Assembly (NCBI GenBank): GCA_944390005.1
Contig: CALXOJ010000001.1
Location: 1-64,000 of the forward strand
Source of the DNA: an uncultured Spirochaetota bacterium
GTDB lineage: Bacteria; Spirochaetota; Spirochaetia; JAFGXN01
Reading direction: 5' to 3'
DNA: 64,000 nucleotides
In this document: positions 8,248 to 16,939 of the stretch, one piece after another
Position numbering within the stretch: the stretch's first letter is position 1
Layout of the letters: every line of letters begins with the position of its first letter
Translations under genes and position numbers: made by a program
Notes under the pieces: generated by a model
What the model was told of the DNA's origin: nothing
The model's input: only the letters and a program-made list of their open reading frames with translations
The model's database searches: none

Positions 8248-8327
8248 GATAAAAATATATGAGTTTATACAATTTTATGCGATTCGTTAATGTGTGGGTT
8301 ATTAAACACGAAAAGAAATTTTTTTTC

Positions 8328-8357
8328 TTGCAAAAATAAAAATATGTGAGATACTTA
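8328..8357 (+). promoter_or_regulatory. Probable promoter of the dynamin-HerA-toxin operon
   Basis: TTGCAA at 8328-8333 and a poor -10 (TACTTA, 8352-8357) are 18 nt apart, in the gap between the XRE regulator and the first dynamin gene. The weak -10 fits a repressed or activated promoter. Confidence 0.4.
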
Positions 8358-8374
8358 TAAACAAGGAATAAGCT

Positions 8375-9670
8375 GTGAACGAAAAAGAAATTTTTAAATT
8401 ACTGAATTGGCTCGATTTTTTGGCAGAACGTCAATACGGAATTGTTACCGATTATTTCAACGAACTTCAATGGCGATTAATAAGACAATATATCCGGCAA
8501 AGCCGGCTCGATTCGAATTTGATGGAGCATACTTTAACCGCCTATAAAAAGATTTCCGCCGGGAACAGCCGGTTAAAAAATCTTTCAGATGCATTTCTGA
8601 TAAAGAAGATAAAAAAGCATCTGTTCGGAAATAAGTTTGATTTCAGATATCTTTGTCTTTACCATGTGATTGTCGGTTGTAATTTGTTGTCTGTTGATAT
8701 GGAACAATCCGATGTTGTAAAACCGCTTTTCGGAAAGAAAAAAGAGATAGATGTTTATGCATTTCTGGAAAAGAAATGGAAAAAAAGAAAAATTGCCTGT
8801 ACATTGAGTCCGACCGAGGAGTTTATAACGGAATATCTGAATCCGTACGAAACATTCGATGTGAAAAATGTTGCGGTCTGTGCCAATATGAGTGCCGGAA
8901 AGTCGACCTTTGTCAATGCCCTTCTGGGGGATGATTATCTGCCGGCCAGGAACGAAGCGACCACAGCCTGTGTAACATCCGTTTATGATTGCGATTACAT
9001 GGATCATATTAATGGTTATGTTATGACAGGAAATCAAATCGCGGATGTCGCCGTCCGATTGGACGCCCCGGTTTTGGATCGGTGGAACAGCGACAGCAGT
9101 CTGAAAAACCGTCACATTTATTTGCAGGGGAATTTGGATAATATAACCAATAATGATGCAATTGTCGTAGTTCATGATACTCCGGGGGTTAATAACAGCG
9201 GCGATTTCAATCATAAACAAATTACGTATGATTTTTTGAACAGAAGTAAATTAGACCTTTTGATTTATGTTGCCAATATGACGCAGTTGGGAACTTCTGA
9301 TGAAGAACGCATTTTAAAAGATTTGGCACGGCTGGCAACAGAGAAGAAGATTCCGACATTCTTTGTGCTAAATAAGGCCGATGCAATTGACGAAGAAGCG
9401 GAAAGTCTCGATGAAATTGTGGCACGATTTAAAAACGATGTCGAAAAATGCGGATTCAAACAGTGTGCGTTTTTTCCTGTCAGCTCGATGGCGGCCCGAT
9501 TGTTAAAAATGAAGTTAAAGGGAAAAGAAGGATTATTTTCTTCGAAAGAAAAACGTCGTTTTGCGATATTTTTTGAAGAAGGAATGGATTTAAATTTGCA
9601 GATTGAGAAGACAGGCATTATTGCCGTCGAGAGGGCAATTGATGCGGTTGTCGCAGGAAATTGGCAATAG
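8375..9670 (+). CDS. Dynamin-family GTPase A (CrfC-like, short)
   Basis: A 431-residue GTPase of the bacterial dynamin superfamily. The GTPase motifs are complete: G1 'NMSAGKST' at 171-178, the switch-I region 'LPARNEATTA' typical of the E. coli CrfC/YjdA branch, G3 'DTPG' at 268-271 and G4 'NKAD' at 333-336. About 165 helical residues precede the GTPase domain, and only about 95 follow G4, so the long stalk of full-length dynamins is missing. It begins with GTG behind AAGGA. The next gene encodes a full-length relative, as in paired bacterial dynamins that assemble as hetero-oligomers. It probably acts at the cytoplasmic membrane face. Confidence 0.8.
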   Translation: MNEKEIFKLLNWLDFLAERQYGIVTDYFNELQWRLIRQYIRQSRLDSNLMEHTLTAYKKISAGNSRLKNLSDAFLIKKIKKHLFGNKFDFRYLCLYHVIVGCNLLSVDMEQSDVVKPLFGKKKEIDVYAFLEKKWKKRKIACTLSPTEEFITEYLNPYETFDVKNVAVCANMSAGKSTFVNALLGDDYLPARNEATTACVTSVYDCDYMDHINGYVMTGNQIADVAVRLDAPVLDRWNSDSSLKNRHIYLQGNLDNITNNDAIVVVHDTPGVNNSGDFNHKQITYDFLNRSKLDLLIYVANMTQLGTSDEERILKDLARLATEKKIPTFFVLNKADAIDEEAESLDEIVARFKNDVEKCGFKQCAFFPVSSMAARLLKMKLKGKEGLFSSKEKRRFAIFFEEGMDLNLQIEKTGIIAVERAIDAVVAGNWQ

Positions 9671-9742
9671 TCACATATCATTCTGAAAGGATATGTTTTG
9701 TTGTATGAAATTTTATTTATCTAATAACAAAAGGAGCAAAAA

Positions 9743-12001
9743 ATGACCGAGATTACATTTAATTACAACCCGTACACAAAGGCAAAAATGTTTTTTATTA
9801 ATGGACAATCGACATCGGAATTCGATAAATTTTTTGATACCGATAAAGAATTGATGGAATTCCCCGATTTTTTTGATCGGCTTTACGATAAGTTAAATGA
9901 TCATTTCGCTTTAATTTTTACGGGAATCGAACGCGACTATGATTTTCTGGAAGACAGTCTTCGTACCGCCTCGTGCCGAAATCGGGTTGAATTGAGAAAA
10001 GGAAAAGTCATTAAGGTTGCCGACAGTATTGGGCAGCTAAAAGAGCTTTTCGAAAAAATGCAGAGAGAATCTCCCTTCGAGGATTTAAGGGGACTGGAAA
10101 TCAGAAACAATTTTAATCGTGTATTGAATAATCAGTTTGAGATGGCGGTGGTGGCGACAATGTCCAGCGGAAAGTCAACGCTGATTAATGCGATGTTGGG
10201 AAGAGCCTTGCTTCCGGCCCGAAACGAAGCAACAACGGCGACATTGGCTAAAATTCACGATTGCGACGGTATGGTTGGTTTCGAAGGGAAAAGCTACGAT
10301 GCCGAGCACCGGGAACTGGCCAGCTGTACGCCTTTGACACTGGAAAATATGAATCTCCTGAATGACAATAAAAATACGGCATTAATTGAGATCAAAGGAG
10401 ACATTATCGGAATAGAGTCTAAAAATTTGCAGCTCGTTTTAACCGATACTCCGGGACCAAACAACAGCCGTACATCGGCGCACAAGGAACATACGTACCG
10501 TATTCTCAAAGATGATTACAAGCCGATGGTCTTGTATGTTCTGAACGCGACGCAGTTGGAGTCGAATGACGATGCGGGATTGTTGAAAGATGTTGCCATG
10601 GAAATGAGAAAAGGCAACCGGCAGAGCAGCGACCGATTCCTTTTTGTTGTTAATAAGATGGATGACTTTGATCCGGATGCATCGCGGGATAAGAGCGTAG
10701 AACAAAAATTGGGTGATGTAAAACGATATTTGGAGGGATTCGGTATCAAAAATCCCAGAATTTTCCCTTGCGATGCCCGCTTGGCAAAAATGATTCGGCA
10801 GTTACAAAGCGGAGATGTTCTGACGGCAAAGGAAAAGAGAGATTTAAACGCCGACTGCGGTTTTTTCATTGAAGAAACGCAAATGCATCTGCACGAATAT
10901 TCTTCAATCTCCGACTCTGTAAGAAAGAGTTTGTCCGACATGATAGAAAAGGCCAAAGCGGAAGAGGACGAATATTCGGAGGTATTGGTCTATTCCGGTG
11001 TGCCGGCAGTCGAATTAACCATTTCGGAATATTTGGAAAAATATGCGCTGCCGACCAAAATAACCGAGGCGATTGCCTGTTTTTACACCCGATTGGAGAG
11101 CCTGGAAATCGAAAATAAAGCGATTGAGAAATTAAATAAAGATAAAGCCGAAATGGACAAACTGGCCGAACAGTTGAAGGTGATTCTCGGCATTTTGGAA
11201 AAAGGAGATAAGGCCGGCCAATTGAAACGGAGAATCGAGAAACTTTCTGTTGAAGAAGAAATTCAGGAATGTTGGGATGAGTGCAATAATGACTTTCAGG
11301 TAAGACTTAATCAATTTGTCGATTCGGCTGGAGTTAAGGTCGGCAAAGAAGATGCACCGAGACATGCCAAGGCAATTGCTTCACAGATAAACGAGTTGAC
11401 AATGAAATTCGGTGTCGATTTGCAGAATATCATCAATCAGATTATGAAACAGGAGGCTTTAACGCTCAAAAAAGAATACGATAACTATTTGAAGGAGCTA
11501 ATCGGCGGAGACTTCGACCACGATATCGATCCGGCGGAAATTGTCGGTTCATTGGCGTCCGTTACGGTTGACGATTTTATCGATTTTGACCAATATTCTT
11601 CCCGCGAAAAAGTCGGCGAACACTACGTCGAAAATACCGATAAAAAATGGTATAAACCTTGGACGTGGCTTCAGGAAAGAGGACATTGGGTTGATGATTA
11701 TGCCGATTTTGTTTATTTTGAAGATGTCATAAATGAAGAAATCCAGCCTCAAGTAGAAATGTTTACGTTTGACACGGAACTGTTGTATAAGGAAGAAGCC
11801 CAAAAGCAAATTCGACAGCTAAAAACGAATTTTATAGAATACTTTGATGAATTGGATTTGCTTCTTAAAGAAAAAGTTCGGGATCGGGAAGCCTGTCTGT
11901 CCGATCAGGGGCGGTTGGAAAAAGAAATCGAAACCTGTACGAGAAATCTGGCCTGGCTTGACGGCATCAAAAAGGAATTGTCAGAAGTTTTATCTGTATA
12001 A
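9743..12001 (+). CDS. Dynamin-family GTPase B (CrfC-like, full length)
   Basis: A 752-residue GTPase. G1 is 'TMSSGKST' (139-146), followed by 'LLPARNEATTA', G3 'DTPGPNNS' from 235 and G4 'NKMD' at 304-307; 'DTPGPN' and 'IFPCDARLA' are close to the CrfC/YjdA pattern. Residues about 450-500 are a charged coiled coil, and the rest is a long helical stalk without an obvious transmembrane paddle, but with an aromatic, basic patch (KKWYKPWTWLQERGHW) near residue 640 that could touch lipid. GTP-driven membrane remodelling is the family role. It lies 72 nt after GTPase A with its own AAGGAG site; together they form a tandem pair. Confidence 0.8.
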   Translation: MTEITFNYNPYTKAKMFFINGQSTSEFDKFFDTDKELMEFPDFFDRLYDKLNDHFALIFTGIERDYDFLEDSLRTASCRNRVELRKGKVIKVADSIGQLKELFEKMQRESPFEDLRGLEIRNNFNRVLNNQFEMAVVATMSSGKSTLINAMLGRALLPARNEATTATLAKIHDCDGMVGFEGKSYDAEHRELASCTPLTLENMNLLNDNKNTALIEIKGDIIGIESKNLQLVLTDTPGPNNSRTSAHKEHTYRILKDDYKPMVLYVLNATQLESNDDAGLLKDVAMEMRKGNRQSSDRFLFVVNKMDDFDPDASRDKSVEQKLGDVKRYLEGFGIKNPRIFPCDARLAKMIRQLQSGDVLTAKEKRDLNADCGFFIEETQMHLHEYSSISDSVRKSLSDMIEKAKAEEDEYSEVLVYSGVPAVELTISEYLEKYALPTKITEAIACFYTRLESLEIENKAIEKLNKDKAEMDKLAEQLKVILGILEKGDKAGQLKRRIEKLSVEEEIQECWDECNNDFQVRLNQFVDSAGVKVGKEDAPRHAKAIASQINELTMKFGVDLQNIINQIMKQEALTLKKEYDNYLKELIGGDFDHDIDPAEIVGSLASVTVDDFIDFDQYSSREKVGEHYVENTDKKWYKPWTWLQERGHWVDDYADFVYFEDVINEEIQPQVEMFTFDTELLYKEEAQKQIRQLKTNFIEYFDELDLLLKEKVRDREACLSDQGRLEKEIETCTRNLAWLDGIKKELSEVLSV

Positions 12002-12013
12002 CGGGAGAGCTTT

Positions 12014-12538
12014 ATGAAGGAAGAAGAAACGAAAAACAGCCCAAATTGCGCGGGAGTACGGGAAATCCGGATTTCGGATAAATTGAAGACGGCTGTTGCC
12101 GAACATAATTTATCATCGATACGTAATGGATTGGTGAGTGCCCTGGCAACGGATCGTACAGGAAGAAGTGTTTATCCGGCTTATTTGAAGTATTGTCTCG
12201 ATCACGGCATTGCCGAATCGGAGATATTCGAAAAATATGACGGGAAACCGTTACCGCAGGAACCGACCGACGAAAACTTTGCAAAATTATGGACACATTT
12301 AAGAAACAATTTCGCAAAGGAGCGTGTCGAAGCCCGGATTGCCATGGGGCGTATCCGGTATCCGGAAGAAGGTCTCCGTTATCTTAACGGGACAGGAGAC
12401 GAATCGTCAAAAAAAGCGGAAGACCGCCCCGGGGCAAACGGTTCGACCGGGAATGCGGTCATGATTGCAGTCGGCATCGGCGCCGTCATTCTGATACTCG
12501 GTCTCGGAATCAAGGTGTTAACCGGGATGCTCCGATAA
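12014..12538 (+). CDS. Tail-anchored protein of the dynamin operon
   Basis: A 174-residue protein with a soluble helical part (about 1-125), a Lys/Asp/Pro-rich linker and one C-terminal transmembrane segment at about 148-172 (MIAVGIGAVILILGLGIKVL), leaving only a few residues after it. That is the layout of a tail-anchored protein facing the cytoplasm. It is 13 nt after dynamin B with a GGGAGAG ribosome site. The soluble part has no family I recognise. The position suggests a membrane receptor or adaptor for the soluble dynamins or for the ATPase that follows; this is inference from context. Confidence 0.55.
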   Translation: MKEEETKNSPNCAGVREIRISDKLKTAVAEHNLSSIRNGLVSALATDRTGRSVYPAYLKYCLDHGIAESEIFEKYDGKPLPQEPTDENFAKLWTHLRNNFAKERVEARIAMGRIRYPEEGLRYLNGTGDESSKKAEDRPGANGSTGNAVMIAVGIGAVILILGLGIKVLTGMLR

Positions 12539-12632
12539 AGCATGATAAAAGTCTGATAGAAGAGGTCTTCGAGGGTATCAGAGAAATTTTCCGAAGATAA
12601 GCAACCGTAATGACAAAATAAAGGATGTATTT

Positions 12633-15600
12633 ATGGATCAAAATAAGAATGCTGTTGTACCATCCGCAGCTTATGTGGATTTGTCCGGTGTCGATTTAAT
12701 ATTAAATAAAAGATATCTGGAAAACTTGACCCAATGTCCGATTGATCGGATGCCGATTTTGGCATCCGATATCGCCTATGCCGATGAATTAAATGCGAGT
12801 GTCCGTTTTTTTGATATTACGCGCATTATAGTCAGTAAGAACGAAAACAGCAGGGATAAATTGGTCTCTGTTTTCGGGGCAGTCGGGGCGACAGGTTGTT
12901 CTTTACTGTTGGTCCTGCAGGGGAAAAGGGATCGTGTTTCGTTGTATTTGGGCGTACGGGCACCCGATAATCAATTAAGCTTACTGCAGGACGGAGAGTC
13001 GGCTTTGAAATCGGGACTTCGGGGAAATTTCCCCGGAACGGAATTCAGCCGTTTGGATAAAGAATCATTAAAAAATACTTTTGCACCGATTATAAACCGA
13101 CACGATACGATTTCTTCCGTAACGACAGTCGCCGGCCTGCGATTTGACGAACAGTCCGAAACGGATAACCGTCATTTTGTTCAGGGACTGGAAAAACTGG
13201 TTGATGCGATGAACGGTGAATACACTTTGCTTGTCATTGCCGATCCGGTCGGCAGTCAGAATTTGAGTCAATCGCGTCTGGCGTTGGAAAATCTTTATTC
13301 GCAACTTATGTTATACAGTGAGGCTTCTTATTCGTTTGCCGAAAATGAAGCATTGGCTTTAAACAGAGCGGTTTCGGAAGGGGTAACCCGTTCTGTTTCC
13401 GAAAGTTTGGGAAGCAGTGTTACTCATACAGTCGGAAAAACACATACTGTAACGCACGGAACATCCGAGTCGTCAAATTATTCTCTCGGTCCTTTAGGGA
13501 TTATTATCGGTGGTGGTGTCGGACTTTTTGTGGGAGGTCCTGCCGGAGCCGCTGTCGGTGCTTCGATTGGAGGCGGACTTATGTCAGGAATGGGCGGAAG
13601 TAGCACAGAATCTGAGAGTGTATCCGATTCGGAGAGTCAATCTGAATCGCTTTCCGCGTCACGACAGGAGACTTTATCTGTTTCGGAACAGCAAACCGTA
13701 ACGCAGGGCGCAACGCAGACACAAGGGCAGACCCGTACGATTCAGATTAAAGCCGAAAATCATACCGTGAAGCAAATCCAAAAGAAAATCGATGAAACGT
13801 TGAAACGGTATGATGAATGTGCCGATGTGGGAATGTGGAATTGTGCCGCATATTGTTTGAGCGGAAACAGTGCCACCAGCCAGTTATTGGCTAATACGTA
13901 TCATTCTTTGATGCGCGGAAAAAATTCTTCTCTGGAATCCGGTACGATTACGGTATGGGATCGGGAAAAATCAGCCGAAATTAAAAAATCGCTTTTGCGA
14001 TTTAAACATCCGCTGCTAAACTTGGGAGAGATGTCGGTCACTCCCGGAACATTGGTATCGGGTTCGGAGTTATCGATTCATATGGGGCTTCCGAACCGTT
14101 CGGTGCCCGGGGTCACGGTGATTCCGTGTGCGGAGTTCGGGCGGTCTGTTGCCGGATATGATTTTGAAAAAACAGACGAGTTCGGGATTCATTCGGACAA
14201 AACGTCGGCTCTGGCTTTAAAAAAAGTTCCGAAGCTCAATCTGGGTAAGGTTTTTCATATGCACCACTGCGAAGATCTGCCGGTTGATTTGTCGGTTGCC
14301 AGCATGACATCTCATACTTTTGTAACGGGATCGACCGGAAGCGGAAAATCAACGACCGTTTACCGGATTTTGGATGAAATAAATCGATCGACGAATGCAA
14401 AATTTTTGATTATCGAACCGGCCAAAGGGGAGTATAAGCATGTTTTCGGAACGCGGCAGGGCGTAACGGTTTACGCAACAAATCCCGAGATTGCTCCTTT
14501 ATTACGGATTAATCCGTTCAGCTTTCCGCACGGAGATGAGAATCCCCAACGCAATATTCATATACTCGAGCATTTGGATCGCCTTATCGAAATTTTTAAT
14601 GTATGCTGGCCGATGTATGCAGCCATGCCGGCTGTCTTGAAAGAGGCAGTGGAGAAATCGTATGAGGATTGCGGTTGGAATTTGACCGATTCCGTCAATC
14701 GCCACGGAAAAGATTATTATCCGTGCTTTGCCGATATTGTGCGTAATATTCGCAGTATAATTGACAGTTCCGAGTACGATAACGAAAATAAGGGGGCGTA
14801 CAAGGGTTCGTTGATTACACGGTTAAATTCCTTATCAAACGGAATTAACGGGCTTGTATTTACGGATAACGAAATTTCAAATCGGGAACTTTTCGATTCC
14901 AATGTTGTTATTGATTTAAGCCGTGTCGGATCGGCCGAAACCAAATCGCTGATTATGGGATTATTGATTCTGAAATTGCAGGAATACCGGATGACTTCCG
15001 GTAAAATCAATGCGGGATTGAATCACGTAACGGTGTTGGAAGAGGCTCACAACCTGTTAAAGCGAACATCAACGGAGCAAAGTCAGGACTCCGGAAATCT
15101 GGCCGGCAAATCGGTTGAAATGCTGACCAATGCCATAGCCGAGATGCGTACTTACGGTGAAGGCTTTATTATTGCCGATCAGTCTCCCGGATTGCTTGAT
15201 ATGGCAGCCATTCGGAATACCAATACAAAAATTATCATGAGACTGCCGGATCAGGGAGATCGGGAACTTGTCGGGAAGGCCGCCGGACTGAACGAGGATC
15301 AGATAACGGAATTATCAAAATTGCCGTGCGGTGTGGCCGCAGTTTATCAGAACGAATGGATTGAGCCGGTTTTATGTAAAGTCGAGTATGACAGAGGGGA
15401 GCCTGCTTTATATCAATACAGCAGAGAAAATAATGATTTTGTTCATCAGAAAGATTTTCTGCAGGAAAGATTGAAAGTGGCAAAAATGTTGTGTAATAAA
15501 GAGAGGATAAAAAATAAAGAAGATATTGATTTTTTAAATTCGGTTTATTCAATGAAAGCGTCATCAAAAGCTGGGATTCTCGAACTCTTAGAAAATCCGA

Positions 15601-15863
15601 CGGGTGATATTTTAAAAATAGCACCGTCAATTTCGATTCTTTTGCCTCGATTAAAAGATAAATTAAAGATGGTGGTAGACGAAGGCATTAACAATCCCGT
15701 ATTGTGGACAAATACGCTGGATGAGTTAATTCGCAAAATGGATCCGGAAATTTCGATAGATATTTTGCGTAAACTCAGACATTGTATCATTATACAATTA
15801 ATTAAAATCGAGATGAACGATGGAGAAAAGTATATAAATTGGGAACAGAAGGGGGGTAAATAA
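12633..15863 (+). CDS. HerA/VirB4-like ATPase with an internal glycine zipper
   Basis: A 1076-residue P-loop ATPase. Residues 1-245 form an alpha/beta N-terminal domain. Residues about 250-375 are unusual: Ser/Thr/Gln-rich stretches flank a hydrophobic glycine zipper (286-315, GPLGIIIGGGVGL and GAAVGASIGGG). The motor domain has Walker A GSTGSGKST at 566-574, Walker B 'VLEEAH' at 801-806, and a late 'MRLPDQGDRELVGKAAGL' block as in HerA/DUF87, VirB4 and TraC ATPases. Such hexameric motors pump DNA or protein. The stop overlaps the toxin start (TAATG), so motor and toxin are translationally coupled. The glycine zipper could insert in a membrane; whether it moves toxin or DNA is unknown. Confidence 0.75.
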   Translation: MDQNKNAVVPSAAYVDLSGVDLILNKRYLENLTQCPIDRMPILASDIAYADELNASVRFFDITRIIVSKNENSRDKLVSVFGAVGATGCSLLLVLQGKRDRVSLYLGVRAPDNQLSLLQDGESALKSGLRGNFPGTEFSRLDKESLKNTFAPIINRHDTISSVTTVAGLRFDEQSETDNRHFVQGLEKLVDAMNGEYTLLVIADPVGSQNLSQSRLALENLYSQLMLYSEASYSFAENEALALNRAVSEGVTRSVSESLGSSVTHTVGKTHTVTHGTSESSNYSLGPLGIIIGGGVGLFVGGPAGAAVGASIGGGLMSGMGGSSTESESVSDSESQSESLSASRQETLSVSEQQTVTQGATQTQGQTRTIQIKAENHTVKQIQKKIDETLKRYDECADVGMWNCAAYCLSGNSATSQLLANTYHSLMRGKNSSLESGTITVWDREKSAEIKKSLLRFKHPLLNLGEMSVTPGTLVSGSELSIHMGLPNRSVPGVTVIPCAEFGRSVAGYDFEKTDEFGIHSDKTSALALKKVPKLNLGKVFHMHHCEDLPVDLSVASMTSHTFVTGSTGSGKSTTVYRILDEINRSTNAKFLIIEPAKGEYKHVFGTRQGVTVYATNPEIAPLLRINPFSFPHGDENPQRNIHILEHLDRLIEIFNVCWPMYAAMPAVLKEAVEKSYEDCGWNLTDSVNRHGKDYYPCFADIVRNIRSIIDSSEYDNENKGAYKGSLITRLNSLSNGINGLVFTDNEISNRELFDSNVVIDLSRVGSAETKSLIMGLLILKLQEYRMTSGKINAGLNHVTVLEEAHNLLKRTSTEQSQDSGNLAGKSVEMLTNAIAEMRTYGEGFIIADQSPGLLDMAAIRNTNTKIIMRLPDQGDRELVGKAAGLNEDQITELSKLPCGVAAVYQNEWIEPVLCKVEYDRGEPALYQYSRENNDFVHQKDFLQERLKVAKMLCNKERIKNKEDIDFLNSVYSMKASSKAGILELLENPTGDILKIAPSISILLPRLKDKLKMVVDEGINNPVLWTNTLDELIRKMDPEISIDILRKLRHCIIIQLIKIEMNDGEKYINWEQKGGK

Positions 15864-16444
15864 TGATGGAATTTTCCAATTCAAATCGAGAAGTTTCAGA
15901 TCAGAAAATGGAGAGTCACTCTAAGATGGAATTTGATCCGAACAAAAAAGCTGACATTTCGGAAAGATCCGATTCTCAAGAAAATCAGGAATTCAAAAAT
16001 GAGGAAACCCGAGAGAAAGATGAGTTTCATACACGGAATGAACAACTTGAAGGAAAAAAGCATCCGGTAACAGATGTGCCTTATGAGAAAAAAACTGTCG
16101 AGGATTCCGAAGGTAATGAGGTAACAGGCGTTTTCCCTGAATTTGATTCGGAATATGACGTCCAATTACCGGAGGATTTATATGAAGCAAAGGATAAAGA
16201 GCAATTCGAATATTGTAATGAAGAATTGAAAAAGGAGATTGAATCTAATCCCGAGCTGGCTGAAAAATTTGATGCCGATCAATTGGAACAGATAAAAAAC
16301 GGAGAAACACCCGACGGATATACTTGGCATCATAATGAAGAAAAAGGAAAAATGCAATTAGTCGATTCCTCGACGCACAGTAAATCGGGACATACCGGAG
16401 GCAAGACGATTTGGGGCGGCGGTAATCAGAACAGACTCATATAA
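15863..16444 (+). CDS. HNH/WHH nuclease toxin (colicin-DNase/tRNase-like domain)
   Basis: A 193-residue protein. Residues 1-74 are charged and probably disordered. From 'GKKHPVTDVPYEKK' (about 75) to the end it matches the polymorphic-toxin nuclease domain related to colicin DNases/tRNases: acidic helices, then 'TPDGYTWHH' (W155, H156, H157), 'GKMQLVD', His172 and 'GHTGG' (His177), which form the ββα-metal active site. Such domains normally sit at the C-terminus of large secreted toxins, but here the cassette is free-standing and has no signal peptide. The start overlaps the ATPase stop. A SUKH immunity gene follows at 22 nt. All expected catalytic residues are present. Confidence 0.85.
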   Translation: MMEFSNSNREVSDQKMESHSKMEFDPNKKADISERSDSQENQEFKNEETREKDEFHTRNEQLEGKKHPVTDVPYEKKTVEDSEGNEVTGVFPEFDSEYDVQLPEDLYEAKDKEQFEYCNEELKKEIESNPELAEKFDADQLEQIKNGETPDGYTWHHNEEKGKMQLVDSSTHSKSGHTGGKTIWGGGNQNRLI

Positions 16445-16466
16445 CACAACAAAAAAGGAGAAATAA

Positions 16467-16862
16467 ATGAGCAGTTTAACTTGGAAATATGTGAAAGAAT
16501 TAAAAAATGAATCAGCTATAGAAAATTTTGAAAAAAATCAGCAGGTTCATATCCCTAATGACTTAAAAGAAATTATTTCAAAATACAATAACGGCAGACC
16601 GTCTTTAAGATATTTTGATTTGGGGAACGAAAAAGGAATAGAGTTTAAAAAATTACTTTCTTTTAATAGCGATGATAAAGAAAATATTTTTGAGTTTCTG
16701 TCTATTGATTCTCAACATAGCGGACTCTTACCCTTTGCAGATGATATTTCGGGAAATCTTTTGTGCTTATATAAAGGAAAAATCTATTTTTGGAATCATG
16801 AATCCGATACGCTGACATTTTTGGCAGATACGTTTTCGGAATTTTTATCGACTCTGTATTAA
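16467..16862 (+). CDS. SUKH (SMI1/KNR4) family immunity protein
   Basis: A 131-residue cytoplasmic protein of the SUKH superfamily, the most common immunity family for nuclease polymorphic toxins. Seen features: an N-terminal helix followed by 'IPNDLKEIISKYNNGRPS', then 'LLPFADDISGNLLCLY', 'KIYFWNHESD' and a closing helix 'LADTFSEFLSTL', which is the family's order. The ribosome site AAGGAG lies 6 nt before ATG. Its place directly after the WHH nuclease makes it the likely inhibitor that binds the nuclease and protects the producer. It is the last gene of the operon and richer in AT than the core genes. Confidence 0.88.
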   Translation: MSSLTWKYVKELKNESAIENFEKNQQVHIPNDLKEIISKYNNGRPSLRYFDLGNEKGIEFKKLLSFNSDDKENIFEFLSIDSQHSGLLPFADDISGNLLCLYKGKIYFWNHESDTLTFLADTFSEFLSTLY

Positions 16863-16869
16863 CCAAAAT

Positions 16870-16889
16870 CCCCTCCGTTTCCGGAGGGG
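16870..16889. terminator. GC-rich hairpin after the immunity gene
   Basis: CCCCTCCG and CGGAGGGG form a perfect 8-bp stem with a TTTC loop, 8 nt past the immunity stop codon. No T-run follows on the plus strand, so it may end the transcript poorly or protect the 3' end. Confidence 0.55.
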
Positions 16890-16939
16890 CAGCTTCAGCT
16901 AAAATAATTAATCAAATTGGTAATATACGTATATTGTAG

